Positions 25,440 to 37,189 of a DNA stretch of 64,000 bases are shown piece after piece; position 1 is the stretch's first letter; every line of letters starts with the position of its first letter. The position numbers were made by a program, and so were the translations under genes. Under the pieces are notes generated by a model. The model was not told where the DNA came from. It saw only the letters and a list, made by a program, of their open reading frames with translations, and searched no databases. Source of the DNA: Eulemur rufifrons. Taxonomy: Eukaryota > Chordata > Mammalia > Primates > Lemuridae. The DNA lies in the NCBI RefSeq assembly GCF_041146395.1, contig NC_090986.1, positions 46,846,001-46,910,000 of the forward strand, read 5' to 3'.

Positions 25440-26807
25440 TTTTAATTTTTTTATTTTATTTATTAAATTTTGTTGGCATAAATTTATGGGTACAAGAGCA
25501 ATTTTGTTCCATGAGTAGATTCTACAGTAGTGAAGTCAGAGATTTTAGGGTATCCATCACCTATATAACATACTACCTATTATGTAATATTTCATCATTC
25601 ACCCCCACCTCTCTTCCTTTTGAATCTCCATTTGTCTAACATTCCATAATCTACTTCCATGTGTACACATTTTTTAGTTCCCACTTATAAGTGAGAATAT
25701 GTGAAATTTGTCTTTCTGTGTCTGACTTACTTCACTTACGAAAATGGCCTCTATTTCCTTCCATGTTGCTACAAAACATGAGTTCATTCCTTTTAGTGGC
25801 TGAATAGTGTTCTATTGTTCATATATACCACAATTTCTTTATCCATTCATCTGTTGATGCCTCCTCAGGTTGATTCCACATCTATGCTATTGTGGATAGT
25901 GCTGCAATAAGCACATGTTTATTGCATGTGTTACAAAAGATATACAGGTATCTTTTGGATATATTGATTTCTTTTCTTTTTGGTAGATACCCAGTAGTGC
26001 AGTTGTTGGATCAAATGGTAGCTCTATTTTTAGTTTCTTGAGATATCTCTAAAGTGTTTTTCATAGAAGTTGTACTAATTTATATTCCCACCAATAGGGT
26101 GTAAGTGTTCCCTTTTATCTGTGTCTTCAACAACATCTGTTGTTTTTTGTCTTTTTTAATAATAGCTATTCTGACTGGTATAAGATGGTATCTCATTGTG
26201 GTTTTAATTTACATTTATCTGGTGATTAGTAATGTTGAGCAATTTTTCATATATTCTTAGCCATTTATACGTTTTTTGATTAATTTAAAAAAGTCTATTC
26301 ATGTCCTTTGCATACTTTTTAATGGGATTCTTGTTGATGTTTTTCCTGGTGAGTTGTTTGAGTTCTGTGTAAATTCTGGATATTAGTCCCCTATAGATGC
26401 ATAATTTTCAAACGTTTTCTTCCATTATGCAGGTTGTCTGTTCATTCTGCTGATTATTTCTTTTGCTATTCATATACTTTTCAGTTTATTTAAGTCCCAT
26501 TTGTCTATTTTTGTTATTTGTTGACTGTGCTTTTGAGGTCTTAGTCATGAATTCTTTGCTTATACCAATGTCCAGAGGAGTTTTCCCTAGATTTTCAGTT
26601 TTCTTTTAACATTTTCATAGTTTCAGGTCTCACATTTAAGTCTATAATTTGTCTTGATTTGATTTTTGTATATGGTGAGAGATATGGGTCCAGTTTCATT
26701 CTTCTGCACATGACAATCCAATTTTCCCAGCATCATTTATTACAAAGGGTGTATTTTCCCCAATGTTTGTTCTTGTCATCTTTGCAAAGATCAGTTAGCG
26801 CTATGTG

Positions 26808-26847
<40 letters not shown>

Positions 26848-27015
26848 TACACATATATATGCATGTATATATGTATATACACACACACATATATATGGCT
26901 TTATTTCTGGGTTGTCTATTCTGTTCCATTTATCTATATGCCTATTTTTTGTAACATAACAATGCTGTTTTGGATACTGTAGCCTTGTAAAATATTGGTT
27001 GATTTTTTTTTTTTT
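25440..27015 (-). mobile_element. LINE-1 3' half, antisense
   Basis: Starts at the left with the complement of an A-rich tail, followed by the complement of a primate L1 3' UTR and of ORF2's end ('ccacttataagtgagaatat', 'ttccttttagtggctgaata', 'ttgaggtcttagtcatgaat', 'tctgttccatttatctatat'). It ends at a T-run at 27003-27015. About 1.6 kb, 5'-truncated. The compound microsatellite at 26809-26899 is inside it. Frames at 26659-26982 and 26791-27069 come from that microsatellite. Confidence 0.9.
26807..26899. repeat. Compound (TA)n(CA)n microsatellite
   Basis: Alternating TA, CA and mixed TA/TG tracts, purely alternating purine-pyrimidine over most of its length. It expanded inside the LINE-1. 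Confidence 0.9.
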
Positions 27016-27234
27016 ACCATAAGTAATTTTGAATAAATTCATGCAAGGCACCATCCAAAGATGAACCACTCAAATCCATTCTCACCTCAACATTTTGATT
27101 ACTTTTAAGTCTGCTTTTAGGTAAATATTCTATATCTTAGCATTTTTAATTTCTATTGAATATTTCATCTATATAATGTAGGTAAAAATGTTTAAATAAT
27201 ACTAGAAATGATGAAAAACATTTACTGAAATAAC

Positions 27235-27755
27235 AAAAAGACATTCTACAAAAAAGACATCTGCACTTAGATGTTCATAGCAGCACAATTTGCAATTGCA
27301 AAGATGTGGAAACAACACAAGTATCCATCAATATATGAGTGGATTAATAAAATGTGGTATATGTGTACCATGGAGTTCTACTAGGCCATAAAAAATGATG
27401 AAGTAATACCCCTTGTACTATCCTGGATGGAACTGGAGTCCATTCTTCTAAGTGAAGTATCCCAAGACTGGAACAACAAGCATCACATGTACTCACCATT
27501 AAATTGGTACTAATTGATCAACACTTATGTGCACATATGGAAGTAACATGTATAGGGCATCAGGCAGAGGGGAGGGGGGAGGAGGGAATGAGTAAATTCA
27601 CACCTAATGGGTACAGTGGGTAATATCTAGGAGTTGGGCAAGCTTGTAGCTCCTACTTAAGCAGTGAAAAGGCAATATATGTAACCAAAGCATTTATACT
27701 CCTGTAATATTCTGAAATTAAAAAATAATAAAACCAAATAAAATATATTTTGTTT
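27235..27755 (+). mobile_element. Strepsirrhine-type LINE-1 3' end, sense
   Basis: 'gttcatagcagcacaatttg' and 'atgtggtatatgtgtaccat' are the end of ORF2. After the stop come 'aacacttatgtgcacatatg', 'tcacacctaatgggtacag' and 'caatatatgtaaccaaagca', ending at 'attctgaaattaaaaaat' and an A-rich tail. The same 3' UTR appears at 20785 (antisense) and 30861. About 520 bp, 5'-truncated. Confidence 0.85.
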
Positions 27756-27884
27756 TCAAAAATATTTTCGAGTGTGGCTTTTTCAATTATTTTCTTCTGG
27801 AAATAATCATAAATTATATAGATAATAGAGCACAGTGTACTAGTAAAATTACAGGTAGTTTTGGTCCATAAATACTATATCTTA

Positions 27885-27980
27885 AATTTTCACTTCTCCA
27901 CTAGCTGTGTGATCTTATAAAAGAAAAGTAGCTTCTCTGATTCTCAGCTTTTTGGTGTGTAAAACAATATCAATAAAATA
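27885..27980 (+). mobile_element. MIR fragment, sense
   Basis: 'ccactagctgtgtgatctta' then 'cttctctgattctcagcttt' and 'tgtgtaaaacaat' follow the core-to-3' order of MIR. Short and old. Confidence 0.65.
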
Positions 27981-28211
27981 ACAAAAACAATGGGCCATGA
28001 GGCTTAAAAGTGAAAATGGATCAAAAATGCCTCCACACTCCCTGCTATATCGTGAAGCACCATTAAAATAAACAGGTATGCATGTGCACATACACAGATG
28101 GGCACACAAATAACTTAGTACCATTTTCCCTGAGTTGCCCTGTCAAATGGATTATTCCTACCTAATCCTCAGGATGGAAAGGAGATAGGTTGAACAACAA
28201 CTACAACAGTA

Positions 28212-28250
28212 GATATATATATATATATATTTGTGGTGTGTGTGTGTACA
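28212..28250. repeat. (TA)n/(TG)n microsatellite
   Basis: Nine or so TA units, then TG units. Confidence 0.85.
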
Positions 28251-29005
28251 CACTTTATATACATATATAATAGTTTTATTTCTTCTGATTGATATTTTAT
28301 AAATTTTCTATGTTTTGGCCAATATTGACATTAACTTGCTATGTTCACTAACAAACTTTATTAGAAAAAGAATACATATCAGAGGCAAAGCATTCTTTAA
28401 CTGAGGTGTTCTATTTAAAGATATGCTGTATATTGTTGTGTTTTATTGTTTGTCAAAATTTTATATTTTCTTGTAGTAAAAAGTAAGACAATAAAATCCA
28501 GCATTTCCTTATGTAATCAAATTATACTAGAGATGAGAGTGCAATGATCTTCTACCAAACCAAATATAAAGATGATAAAAATGTATAGAATTTCTGTTGA
28601 TTCTAAATTTCTAATTATCTCAGAAAGTTATGATGAAAAAGTTCTGCCTCAGACTTATTTTAGTGTACACTATAGTATAATTGGATGCATTTCTTCACTT
28701 TTATAGACAAAGTGATGCATAGTAACCTTTGATAACAGTTGCTAAGATGTTGAACTTTAAAACAAAATAGAAAGAGATATCCACTTTCAAAATAAGAAAA
28801 TGCACATGAAAAGCACTTATAAACAGCTTGTATATAAAAAAATTACCTCCACAGAGCAGTTCTCAGATCCGGTGTCTGCAATACATTATTATGCCATTTG
28901 AAATCTCCCCTTTACTCACTCCCACTTTTCAGCCCACCCCTTTCTCATTTACTTCCTAATTCTTTCTCTCATGGCAAATTGTCTCTAGTATACTATTGAA
29001 ATACC

Positions 29006-29031
<26 letters not shown>
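29006..29031. repeat. Poly(T) tract, 26 bases
   Basis: Uninterrupted T-run; see neighbouring unassigned DNA. Confidence 0.9.
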
Positions 29032-29037
<6 letters not shown>

Positions 29038-29769
29038 TGGGAAATCTGACACTTTATTACTTTAATCTCTCATTCTTGGCTTGATGTAATAATCTTAGCA
29101 TGTTATTCAACTGGCATTTTTTTCCTGTTTTTTTTTTTTTTGATGTTGTTTGATAAGTGAATTAGTGAATAAAAATAAGTAAAACAGCTTAATAGGAGGT
29201 GCCGTAGACCTAAGTGCACTAAGAAGAATGAGGTTGACTTCTAAAAGAAACACTGATAGGTTCAAGACAGTGAGTGATTTTTCTACATACATGAATAAAG
29301 TTAGTTACCCTTTGTATTTGGCGGTGATGTATTTCTAGGGAGAATTTAGAAACATATTAGTAGATCATTATGCGACATTAACAGAAACTCACCTAAACTG
29401 TAATACATGTATCAGTCTACTGGTATACCAGAGAACACAAGCCAGGACAACATAGCCTTTTGTTGTCATGAAAAAAGTATCTATACATTTTCCTCTTCTT
29501 TGTGTGAAAATTACTGTGACTAGGTTTTAATGGAAAGGCCACTCTCTTTGTGGTGTGAGATATAAAAAGCATTCCGTCTATTCATTTTTATATATACATT
29601 TTGAAAATAAATTGTTGTTTAGCATTTTATAATTTCCATAGTAATGCATTTTATGCTAGTCACAAAGATGCTGAGATACAGTTATTTTGTAAAGAATTAG
29701 GGTGGACAAGTTGTAGTTTTGATACTAGTAAATGGTAGAGACTCTAAAAATACCAAAATATTTTTATCA

Positions 29770-29900
29770 GTTTAAATTCCCAATGCTTCTTCATGGAAAT
29801 AGTAGCATCTATCTCACAACATTGAGAAGATTTGAAAAAAAATACAGTACAACAGTAAAAATACTCTATACATTGAAAATACAGTAAATAAATGAATGAT
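29770..29900 (+). mobile_element. Possible MIR fragment, sense
   Basis: 'aatagtagcatctatctcac' followed by 'ttgagaagatttga' and 'atacagtac' matches the order of the MIR/L2 3' part. Diverged. Confidence 0.4.
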
Positions 29901-30404
29901 TTTTAAAAACATTTCCCCTTTAGGGAATTTTTCTTCATTTCTGACTATAGATAGTATTTTAAGATACATTCCCTGGTTTTTGTTGTGGTTTTTCTTAACA
30001 GAGCTTGATATTTTCATTTGAAATTTTCAGGCCTTCCTAATCATACTCATCCTCCAGATGAAATAATATTTACATTTTAATGTACCTAATAAATTTAAAA
30101 GTGATAATTCCTTCATTTATAAGCATAACAATTTGCTTATTTTGAAATATTTCCTGTATTTCTCATATTCTTCTCATACCAAATTAATTTTCATATAAAG
30201 TAAGACAGTATTATTTCTTAATCAGGTGATCTCAAAAATATAAATATTTGAACCATAGACATACAGGAGACTGTCCAGGAAAATTATCACTAGGAGGTTT
30301 TTCACTTTTACTTTAATTCAAAGCAAATTATGTTCACTGTTTTTAGCATAATAGACTATATTTTACATTGTCTGAATGCTCTCTGAATAGTTTATATAGT
30401 AACA

Positions 30405-30570
30405 AAAACATTTTGCGTATTATACCCCATTTATATGTCAAAACAATTCTTTGAGCCAGATAGTCTCATTTTTATGCAATAAAATTGAGGTGTTAAGAAT
30501 TTTAAACCACTTTACCAATTAGATAGCTCATTAATGATTAGAATTGAAATTTTGTGACACCAAATAATAT
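30405..30570 (-). mobile_element. Possible MIR fragment, antisense
   Basis: 'agtctcatttttatgcaata', 'ttgaggtgttaagaatttta' and 'tagatagctcattaatgatt' run in the order of antisense MIR ('ggtcacacagctagta' position is decayed). Weak. Confidence 0.45.
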
Positions 30571-30847
30571 GTTTTATGCACATATAATTTTTGCATATTA
30601 GTTTTATCAGCTAGAATCTAATCAGAATCAAAACCACTAGGAAGTTGGCCAGTTGGGAAATAAAAATGAAACCAAAATAGAAAGAGAAACGGAATATGAA
30701 CTTATGAGCATTTGTGGGAGCCATGAATATATATATAAACCAAAATTCTTTTCTCCCACTTTGAAGTCTTCAACTTTGTTTATGGGTTGATCTGCAGGAA
30801 AGTTGAAACTTTCACCACTATCCAATAGCTCACGTGGTTGGAGAGTC

Positions 30848-31088
30848 AAAGAAGCTGAAGGATGGTGTGGGGCAGATGTGGGGGGAAGGCATGGGTGTAT
30901 ATCTACATAACAAGTGCCATGTGCACCGTCTGGAGGATGGACATGCTTGAAAATGTGACTGGGGGGGTGCAAGGGCAATATACATAATCTAAACTTTTGT
31001 ACCCCCATAATATGCTGAAATAAAAAATAAATAAATGAATAAAAATAAGAAAGAAAAAAATAAGAAAGAAAAAAAAAAGAAGCTGAAG
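30848..31088 (+). mobile_element. LINE-1 3'-end insertion (215 bp) with 13-bp target-site duplication
   Basis: 30861-31075 holds only the last 150 or so bases of the strepsirrhine L1 3' UTR ('catgtgcaccgtctggagg', 'ggacatgcttgaaaatgtga', 'acccccataatatgctgaaa') and a long A-rich tail from about 31020. It is bordered by 'aaagaagctgaag' at 30848-30860 and again at 31076-31088, an identical duplication starting with A's as expected for LINE-1 endonuclease. This is a complete, strongly 5'-truncated insertion. The 192-codon minus frame at 30637-31215 runs across it and is a shadow. Confidence 0.92.
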
Positions 31089-33185
31089 AAAGGTTCAGCA
31101 GGAGCTGCACTGAAAACAGATCTACCTCTTGTCCTACAGAGGAAGCAGGGGAAAAGTGTCCAATTGGCAAGTGTCCATCTGTGTCAGCTAAACAGTATCT
31201 TGTGTTCTGCTCCAAACTGGAAATGCAAGAAGAATATGGCTACTATTTCATTTGCACTTCCCAAATCTTACAACATATGTTCCTTGTAAATACATGAATA
31301 GGAAAAGGAACACTGGAAAAATATACTTCAAACTTAGCTATGTTGATACGCTATGAACGTACCACAATCCAACTCTTGTCCTTGGGTCTGTGCATATTCA
31401 CAAAATCCAAGTGAACGTAATATTTCTATCAAGAGGAAATGGATGGTTCATGGCAGTAAATGATGAAAAGGATCTGTAGTAGCCATGAGGTGTAAGTCGG
31501 TTGTCAACAAGCATTTCATCACGTGTGCTCTTGGGGATAAAAATAAAATTAAAATGTTTACAGACTACATAAGATATTAGAAACTGAAGATGAAAAAGGA
31601 GAGTTGTGCAAACTATTCTGTCTAATGTTACCTGAAATGGGATAGAGAGTGAGTCAACTGATAGAGCGAAACAATGAACTTAATTCTTTTGGGGATTGTT
31701 CACATTTGATAAGGGAAGGGTGTTAAGAGGGAAATATTAAAGATTTGGTAGTTGACAATTATAGAGAAAATTTCATAAGAGATTTTAATCCTTAAATCAA
31801 GTGGAGGAATTTTCTTTTATTGATAGATAGGAGTGGAATGCCTGAAATGAGAGAGAAGGGCAATAAGGGCAGATGCAAGTGAACATAACGATGATGATTA
31901 GCTTGATGTCAGCCCACAGCTTTTATGTAAATGCATGAGGAGTTCCACTTGCTCATTCTCTGTACTATCACAGACAAATCACAAATAAGTTATGTATGTC
32001 CACAGTTATATGTGTGCATAATTTTAATTTATAAGTTGAATGTAAATGATCAGAGCATTGACTTTTAAAAAAATACATTCTGTATCCAATACCTGGTAGG
32101 GCATGAGACAAGCAGAGGCTCAACAAGACTTCACCAAAGGAATCACAAAAGGTGATTTATGATCATGGGTGGAACATGTCCATGGAGATTGGGCTGAGTT
32201 ACCAGGACAAAGAATGACAAAAACATAGTAGTATGTATATTTAGCATCTTCTCATTGTCTTGAAGCAAGTAAAGTGGTTGTAGCAAGGAGGGCAACCCAC
32301 ATCAATTACCTACGTATATACAACACATAATTTCCCCCCATTATACCTGTTTCAACATATGAGGCAGATTAGAGAAAGTTTCAGTAGTAGGAGATGTTGG
32401 TATCAGACACAGTAAAAGAAGGAAATGACACTAATGAAAGTGAATCAAAAAATACAAGGAACCTGGCAACTGTCAAGAAAATGACAGGAATGCTGTGATC
32501 TCACTAAGATATGAAGTTTGTGACTCAGGTTGGGTAGGAACTTAGCATCATCTACAATCTCAGGTCTGTTAGATTTTATGTAGATGTGAAATTAAAGAGT
32601 TTGAAGTCTGATAATGTTGAGCGTGAAGGGAGCACTGACAAGGAAGAAAAAAATAATAGCCTGCAGTTGTACAAATAAGATAGTTCTGGCCATTTTCAAA
32701 ACTCAGCAAGACGGTGGAGCTCTGGGGAAACAGAGGAGATGAATGAAGAAATAAGCACACACTATATATTTGCACATGCCCACTTAAGAAGAAAAAAATA
32801 TGTTTGGAATTTACAAATGTATTTTTGACAGTGAAACTCCCTAAAAGTCAGATATTTTTATAAATCTATTCATTTATTTATTTTTTATCTAAAATAGTTA
32901 CATTTTTAAATGTAATTTCCTGATATTAAAGTACACTATAACTGGTACAAGTTTCACATTTCAGAGAGTTTCAGAAATGCCAGGAAAAAGAAATATTACA
33001 CCTGACATCACTTTTTCACAGTGATTACCTCGGGTAATTAATGATAAAATGCACAGATGGAGATGCTCATTATGGGAGACCAGTCTGACACAGGATGTAG
33101 TAGAATGCAATCAATATAAGAATAATTTAATAAACTTGATTGTCTCCTTGAACAGTAATCCACCTACTCTCACAAATACATTCTA

Positions 33186-33211
33186 ATTAACTATGTAATA
33201 ACATAGTTAAT
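33186..33211. repeat. 11-bp inverted repeat
   Basis: 'attaactatgt', spacer 'aata', then the exact reverse complement. Confidence 0.85.
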
Positions 33212-34672
33212 AACTCTGCATTTTTGTGTCCTGGAAACAGTGGCTTACATTTATAACTTTCCTCTAAGTTTAACATGCTATTACTGATGGAAAGGCACTG
33301 AATTTAGATGGATGGATATGACAAGTCCTTTTCTTTGAGAAGACACAAACTAATAAGAAAGAAACTTAAAAAGATATATATCATCTACAAACTACTATGT
33401 GGAGATTCTAAGACTTCAAAATGAGTGGATGTGTTTTCAAATTCTTAGAAATATGTGGTGATCAGTAAATAGCCTTAGAGCACATTTTTAGAATTACTGT
33501 GACTGTTTTAAGACAAACTTGGCTCCAAGTTATTTCAACTGTTGGCTGAAATTAAGTAAAAGTTTAAGCACGTTATTTGTCCCTATTGAAGATGTTATAC
33601 TATTATTTGCATATATGTAGTGAGTGTTGAACACAATTCAAATATAGGACATAAGAAAGGTTTAAAATACAGAAAGACAAATCAAAACAATATGTAAGAC
33701 ATTGAAATGAAACTGATAACATTACAGAATTAATAAAATTTATGCAATTTTATAACATGTGTAATGAAAATGTAAAAATATACAAAAGGAAAAAGGAAAA
33801 GAATAATGCAAGTATTCATTAAAACTTATAAACTGGTAAGGGAAATAAAAATTGATCCTATACACATTAAATGGCAAAATTATTGCAATGGAGAAATTGT
33901 AAATTAGAATTACTCTTCTGGAATACAAAGATTTAAAAAAAATAAAAAAATGAAAAGAAAAAAAGGATAGCTTATGGATTTATTTGGAGAGTGTAAAAAT
34001 ATGATTCAGTCTATTAAAAATTGAGGTTCATTTTAATCTAACATTTATGATAATAAAAATATAAGGAGAAACATACCATATTTATGGACATTGTATTATA
34101 ATTGTTAAAATTTTTCCTCAATTAACCTGCATGTACTGATGTCACATTTTTAATCAAAAGTAAACTATAATGTTTTTTAACATGGTAGAAGTATTATAAA
34201 TATCATCTAGAAAACTGAATTCACTTAAATGTTAAGTATGTTGAAATAGAATTGTAATGATAGGGAATTTTTCTGTTGATACTTATAACAGTTCTTCACA
34301 TGTGAAGTAATTTATTGGATATTAATTGAATGTTAAAGTGAATATTTGATTAATGATAAAATAATTAAAATACTGTAAGGGAATAGAGAGTATTTAAGCA
34401 TAGAATATAAATAGTTTTATAATAAAACATGACACATTGAAGAGTACTAAATGCAATAAATTCCTGTACTAAGCAATAAATTATTTTGTGAAAACCAGCA
34501 AACGTTTTTAGGAAATGTAAATCTATTAACTCTTTATTATACACTAAAGCAAACTAACTTCCTGAAAAACCCATGTTTTCCTAAAGGCATATTTAAGTTT
34601 AGTGTTTCTCTCGCAAGTCCTTGCTATGTGAGTTAAATTGGTAGGTGGACTTTGTATGTGCATGTGTGTGAA

Positions 34673-34700
34673 CATGTGTGTGTGTGTGTGTGTGTGTGTA
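34673..34700. repeat. (TG)n microsatellite
   Basis: Perfect TG run of about 13 units. Confidence 0.9.
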
Positions 34701-35256
34701 TTAGAATCAGTGTGTGTTTTAGCATGTCAGTGAGGTGGGGTTGTATAATTTTATCTAGACACTTGCAGACACCCCACACACCTCTGAAGTTCTGGAATCC
34801 AAGGAGATTCTACAGTTGTTTTGGCTGCTGCTTGGCTTTTATGAAGCATTGTTCTCGGTGTTGAAATGACAGATATCAGAGGCCTGAGAGCAGAAGGCCA
34901 TATCTCTGGGTCAGATCCTCCAGTGCGGAAACAGCTGAGTTAAATGATCCTTTGCATTAAACAGAAAGAGACTTGCTACTTGCCAGCTCTTTATGACCAT
35001 AAGAAAATCCAGCTATTAATTGTGAATCATTTAACAAGAAAATAATATCATAAATACTTCAGAAACACAATCCTGTGTTTGGGTTGAGTGTAGCAGAAGG
35101 GAACTAAGTTATTAATATTAAAATTTGATGTAGTTAAAATTATGATTCAAATAAGAATGTTGTGGTTATGACTGCAATTGGTTCAAAGGGTCAAACAGAA
35201 GTTTAAAAGTGTGTAATCATAATTTCTAGAGTTAAGATGTACTATGAAAAATATAC

Positions 35257-35416
35257 AACAGACACTGTGGCTTGCACCTGTAGTTCCAGCTACTTGGGAA
35301 GCTGGAGCAAGAGAACCACTTGAGCCCAGGAGTTTGAGGCTGTAGTGCACTGTGTTCTTGCCTGTGAATAGCCACTGTGCTCCAGCCTGGGCAACACAGC
35401 AAGAACTCGGCTCGCA
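35257..35416 (+). mobile_element. FLAM_A-like monomer (7SL RNA-derived SINE)
   Basis: A single Alu-left-monomer-like unit. It still carries the 7SL-specific block 'gcctgtgaatagccactgtg' near 35360 followed by 'ctccagcctgggcaacacag'. Dimeric Alus have lost this block, so this is the early fossil-monomer class. The expected first bases are diverged ('acagacactgtggc'). A-rich tail remnants follow at 35430. No functional RNA is implied. Confidence 0.85.
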
Positions 35417-35957
35417 CACACACATACAAAAAAGCATATAAATTAGCAATTGATGTCTATGCTTCAAAATATATGAAACAACACATGAAATAGTCTTTAT
35501 TGAGAGGGAATACATTACTATGACTCCTAGGTAAAAAAAAAAAAAGAAAACATGAATAATTTGAATGGTGGTCATTTGATATTCTTGTTTGGTATATAAT
35601 ATCACAAAATAAAAATTAAATAGTATGCTAATCACAAAAATGTATAAATTGTAAATAAATATATATTGTATTGTATTGTATTAATATATAAAGTGTTATT
35701 GAAATGGATTTGATACACAAAAGAGTAGGTCAAAGAATAAGAAGAGATTTATCGGGATGTTTGGGAGGGCAATGTTTGTGGTACAGATTACTGCCACTCT
35801 CTAGCAATTACAGCTGATAGCAGTTCCTTCAAGATAATTACTTGGAATATATTTATAAAGGAGACTGATATCTCATCTACTTACCAATGTCTGATTAAGA
35901 AGTGGAATGAATTAGCTGCATCTATTGCCCCAGGTCCACAGAAATTGAAGAGGCATT
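35417..35957. other. Unassigned DNA left of composite insertion
   Basis: Holds an A-run (35532-35544) and a (TATTG)n run near 35666-35686. From 35741 to 35956 one plus-strand frame is open for 72 codons, without an ATG start of note, ending in TAG at 35957. It continues in the same frame beyond the composite insertion (37643-37900). Confidence 0.45.
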
Positions 35958-35972
35958 AGGATTGCGGTGGAG

Positions 35973-36230
35973 AGCTTCCAGTCTGGTCTCCTCTTCCTCT
36001 TCTGGTCTGGTCTGGTCACGTCTCTTCTTCTTCCTTTGGTCTCATCTCTCTTCTGGTCTGGTCTCCTCTTCCTCATCCTGTCTCATCTCCTCTTCCTCTT
36101 CCCATCTGGTTTCCTCTTCCTCATCTTCTCTGCTCTGGTCTCCTCTCCTCTTCCTCATCCGGTCTCCTCTCCTCTTCTGGTCTGGTCTCCTCTTCCTCGT
36201 CCAGTCTGGTCTCCTCTCTTCCTTCATGAT
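35973..36230. repeat. Pyrimidine-rich minisatellite
   Basis: Imperfect tandem units of about 20-22 bases built on 'tctggtctcctcttcctc', almost only C and T with G in the 'tgg' step, on the plus strand. The three long frames here (35962-36243, 35967-36371 plus; 36042-36227 minus) are products of the repetition, not genes. Confidence 0.9.
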
Positions 36231-36548
36231 TTTTATGTTCTAAGAAATCTTTGCTTAACCCAAAGTTACAAAGATGATCTCATATTCTCTTCCAGAAATT
36301 TTACAGTTTTTGATTTTTCACTTAGATCTATGATCCAGTTTGAGTCATTTTTTGTATGTAGTGTGATGTAAGAATCAAAGTTTCATTTTTGCACATCGAT
36401 ATCCAATTGTTCCAGCATCATTTATTGAAAGCAATATGCTTTCTCCATTGAGTAATCTTTGCACCTTTTTAGAAACCAATAGACCATATATGCATGTGTC
36501 TATTTCTGGACTCTATACTGTTAGATTGATTTCATTAACTTATGTATA
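36231..36548 (-). mobile_element. Old LINE-1 ORF2 fragment, antisense, left piece
   Basis: The complement of L1M ORF2: 'tcttccagaaattttacagt', 'agtttgagtcattttttgta', 'ccaattgttccagcatcatt', 'tatttctggactctatactg'. Continues at 36893 after MER2. Confidence 0.8.
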
Positions 36549-36892
36549 CAGTCACGCACTGCTTAACAGCATTTCGATTGACAACAGATTACATATTTGA
36601 TGGTGGTCCCATAAGATTATAATACTGTGTTTTCACCATACTTTTTCTACATTCAGATATGTTTAGATACACTAATACCGTTGTGTTTCAATCGTCTACG
36701 ATATTCAGTACAGTAACGTGCTGCGCGGGATTGTAGCCTAGGAGCAGTAGGCTATATCATATAGCCTAGCTATGTAGGAGGCTATATCATCTAGGTTTGT
36801 GTAAGTACACTGTATGATGTTTGTACAGTGACAAAATCACCTAAAGCTGCAGTTCTCAGAATGTATCCCCATCATTAAGCGACACATGACTG
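36549..36892 (-). mobile_element. MER2 (Tigger-type DNA transposon, non-autonomous)
   Basis: 344 bp with terminal inverted repeats ('cagtcacgcactgcttaac' left; 'attaagcgacacatgactg' right). The TA dinucleotide is duplicated on both sides (36547-36548 and 36893-36894). Internal blocks 'gtggtcccataagattataa' and 'gtagcctaggagcagtaggc' are typical of MER2. It is inserted in the antisense LINE-1 and is non-coding. Confidence 0.93.
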
Positions 36893-37175
36893 TATATGTG
36901 ATTGCTATAGCTTTATAGTTAAGTCTTGAAATTAGGTTGTATAAGTCCTCCAACTTTGTTCTTTTTCCAAATTGTTTTAGGCATTCTAGGTCCTTTACAT
37001 TTCCATATACATTTTGGAATCAGCTTGTCAATTTCTTTTTTTTTTTTTTGTTATTGTTGTTTTCTGTTTCGGGTTTTGTTTTGTTTTGTTTTGTCACCTT
37101 ACATGAACTTTGAATAGGAAATTTCTTAAAAAAAAAAAAGATAAGATTCTGATTGAACTTACATTGAATCTACGT
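36893..37175 (-). mobile_element. Old LINE-1 ORF2 fragment, antisense, right piece
   Basis: Picks up directly after MER2 ('gattgctatagctttatagt', 'gtcctccaactttgttcttt', 'attgaacttacattgaatct'). It contains a T-run at 37038-37049, a (GTTTT)n tract at 37072-37095 and an A-run at 37129-37139, which are secondary expansions. Confidence 0.8.
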
Positions 37176-37189
37176 GGCAGTCATAACAT

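Larger units (their letters stand above)
27981..29764. other. Unassigned DNA with simple repeats
   Basis: No gene. Contains an AT/TG tract at 28212-28270, a T-run at 29006-29031 and a T-run at 29129-29140. The 26-base T-run could be the tail of an antisense retroposon to its right, but I recognise none there. Confidence 0.45.
31089..35256. other. Unassigned DNA
   Basis: No gene or clear repeat family. Some of it (31310-32800) has a normal, non-AT-rich composition and may be old repeat. A (TG)n tract lies at 34677-34700. A perfect 11-bp inverted repeat with a 4-nt loop lies at 33186-33211. Confidence 0.4.

Noticed and set aside
25428..27035. Possible target-site duplication of the antisense LINE-1 ('ataagta...' on both sides)
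   Set aside because: Needs a one-base gap and a mismatch in AT-rich DNA, so it is too weak to assert.
30637..31215. 192-codon minus-strand open frame
   Set aside because: It runs across a LINE-1 tail insertion with its own target-site duplication, so it joins unrelated sequences. Low-complexity Phe/Tyr stretches come from the A-rich tail.
35183..35635. 150-codon minus-strand frame
   Set aside because: Covers the antisense of the 7SL-like monomer and its flanks; the protein is the usual Alu antisense shadow.
36042..36230. CRISPR-like or tandem array appearance of the minisatellite
   Set aside because: Units are degenerate, with no distinct spacers, and the genome is a primate one.
35962..36371. 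93- and 134-codon Ser/Leu-rich frames and a 61-codon Glu/Arg-rich minus frame
   Set aside because: All come from one pyrimidine minisatellite read in different frames.
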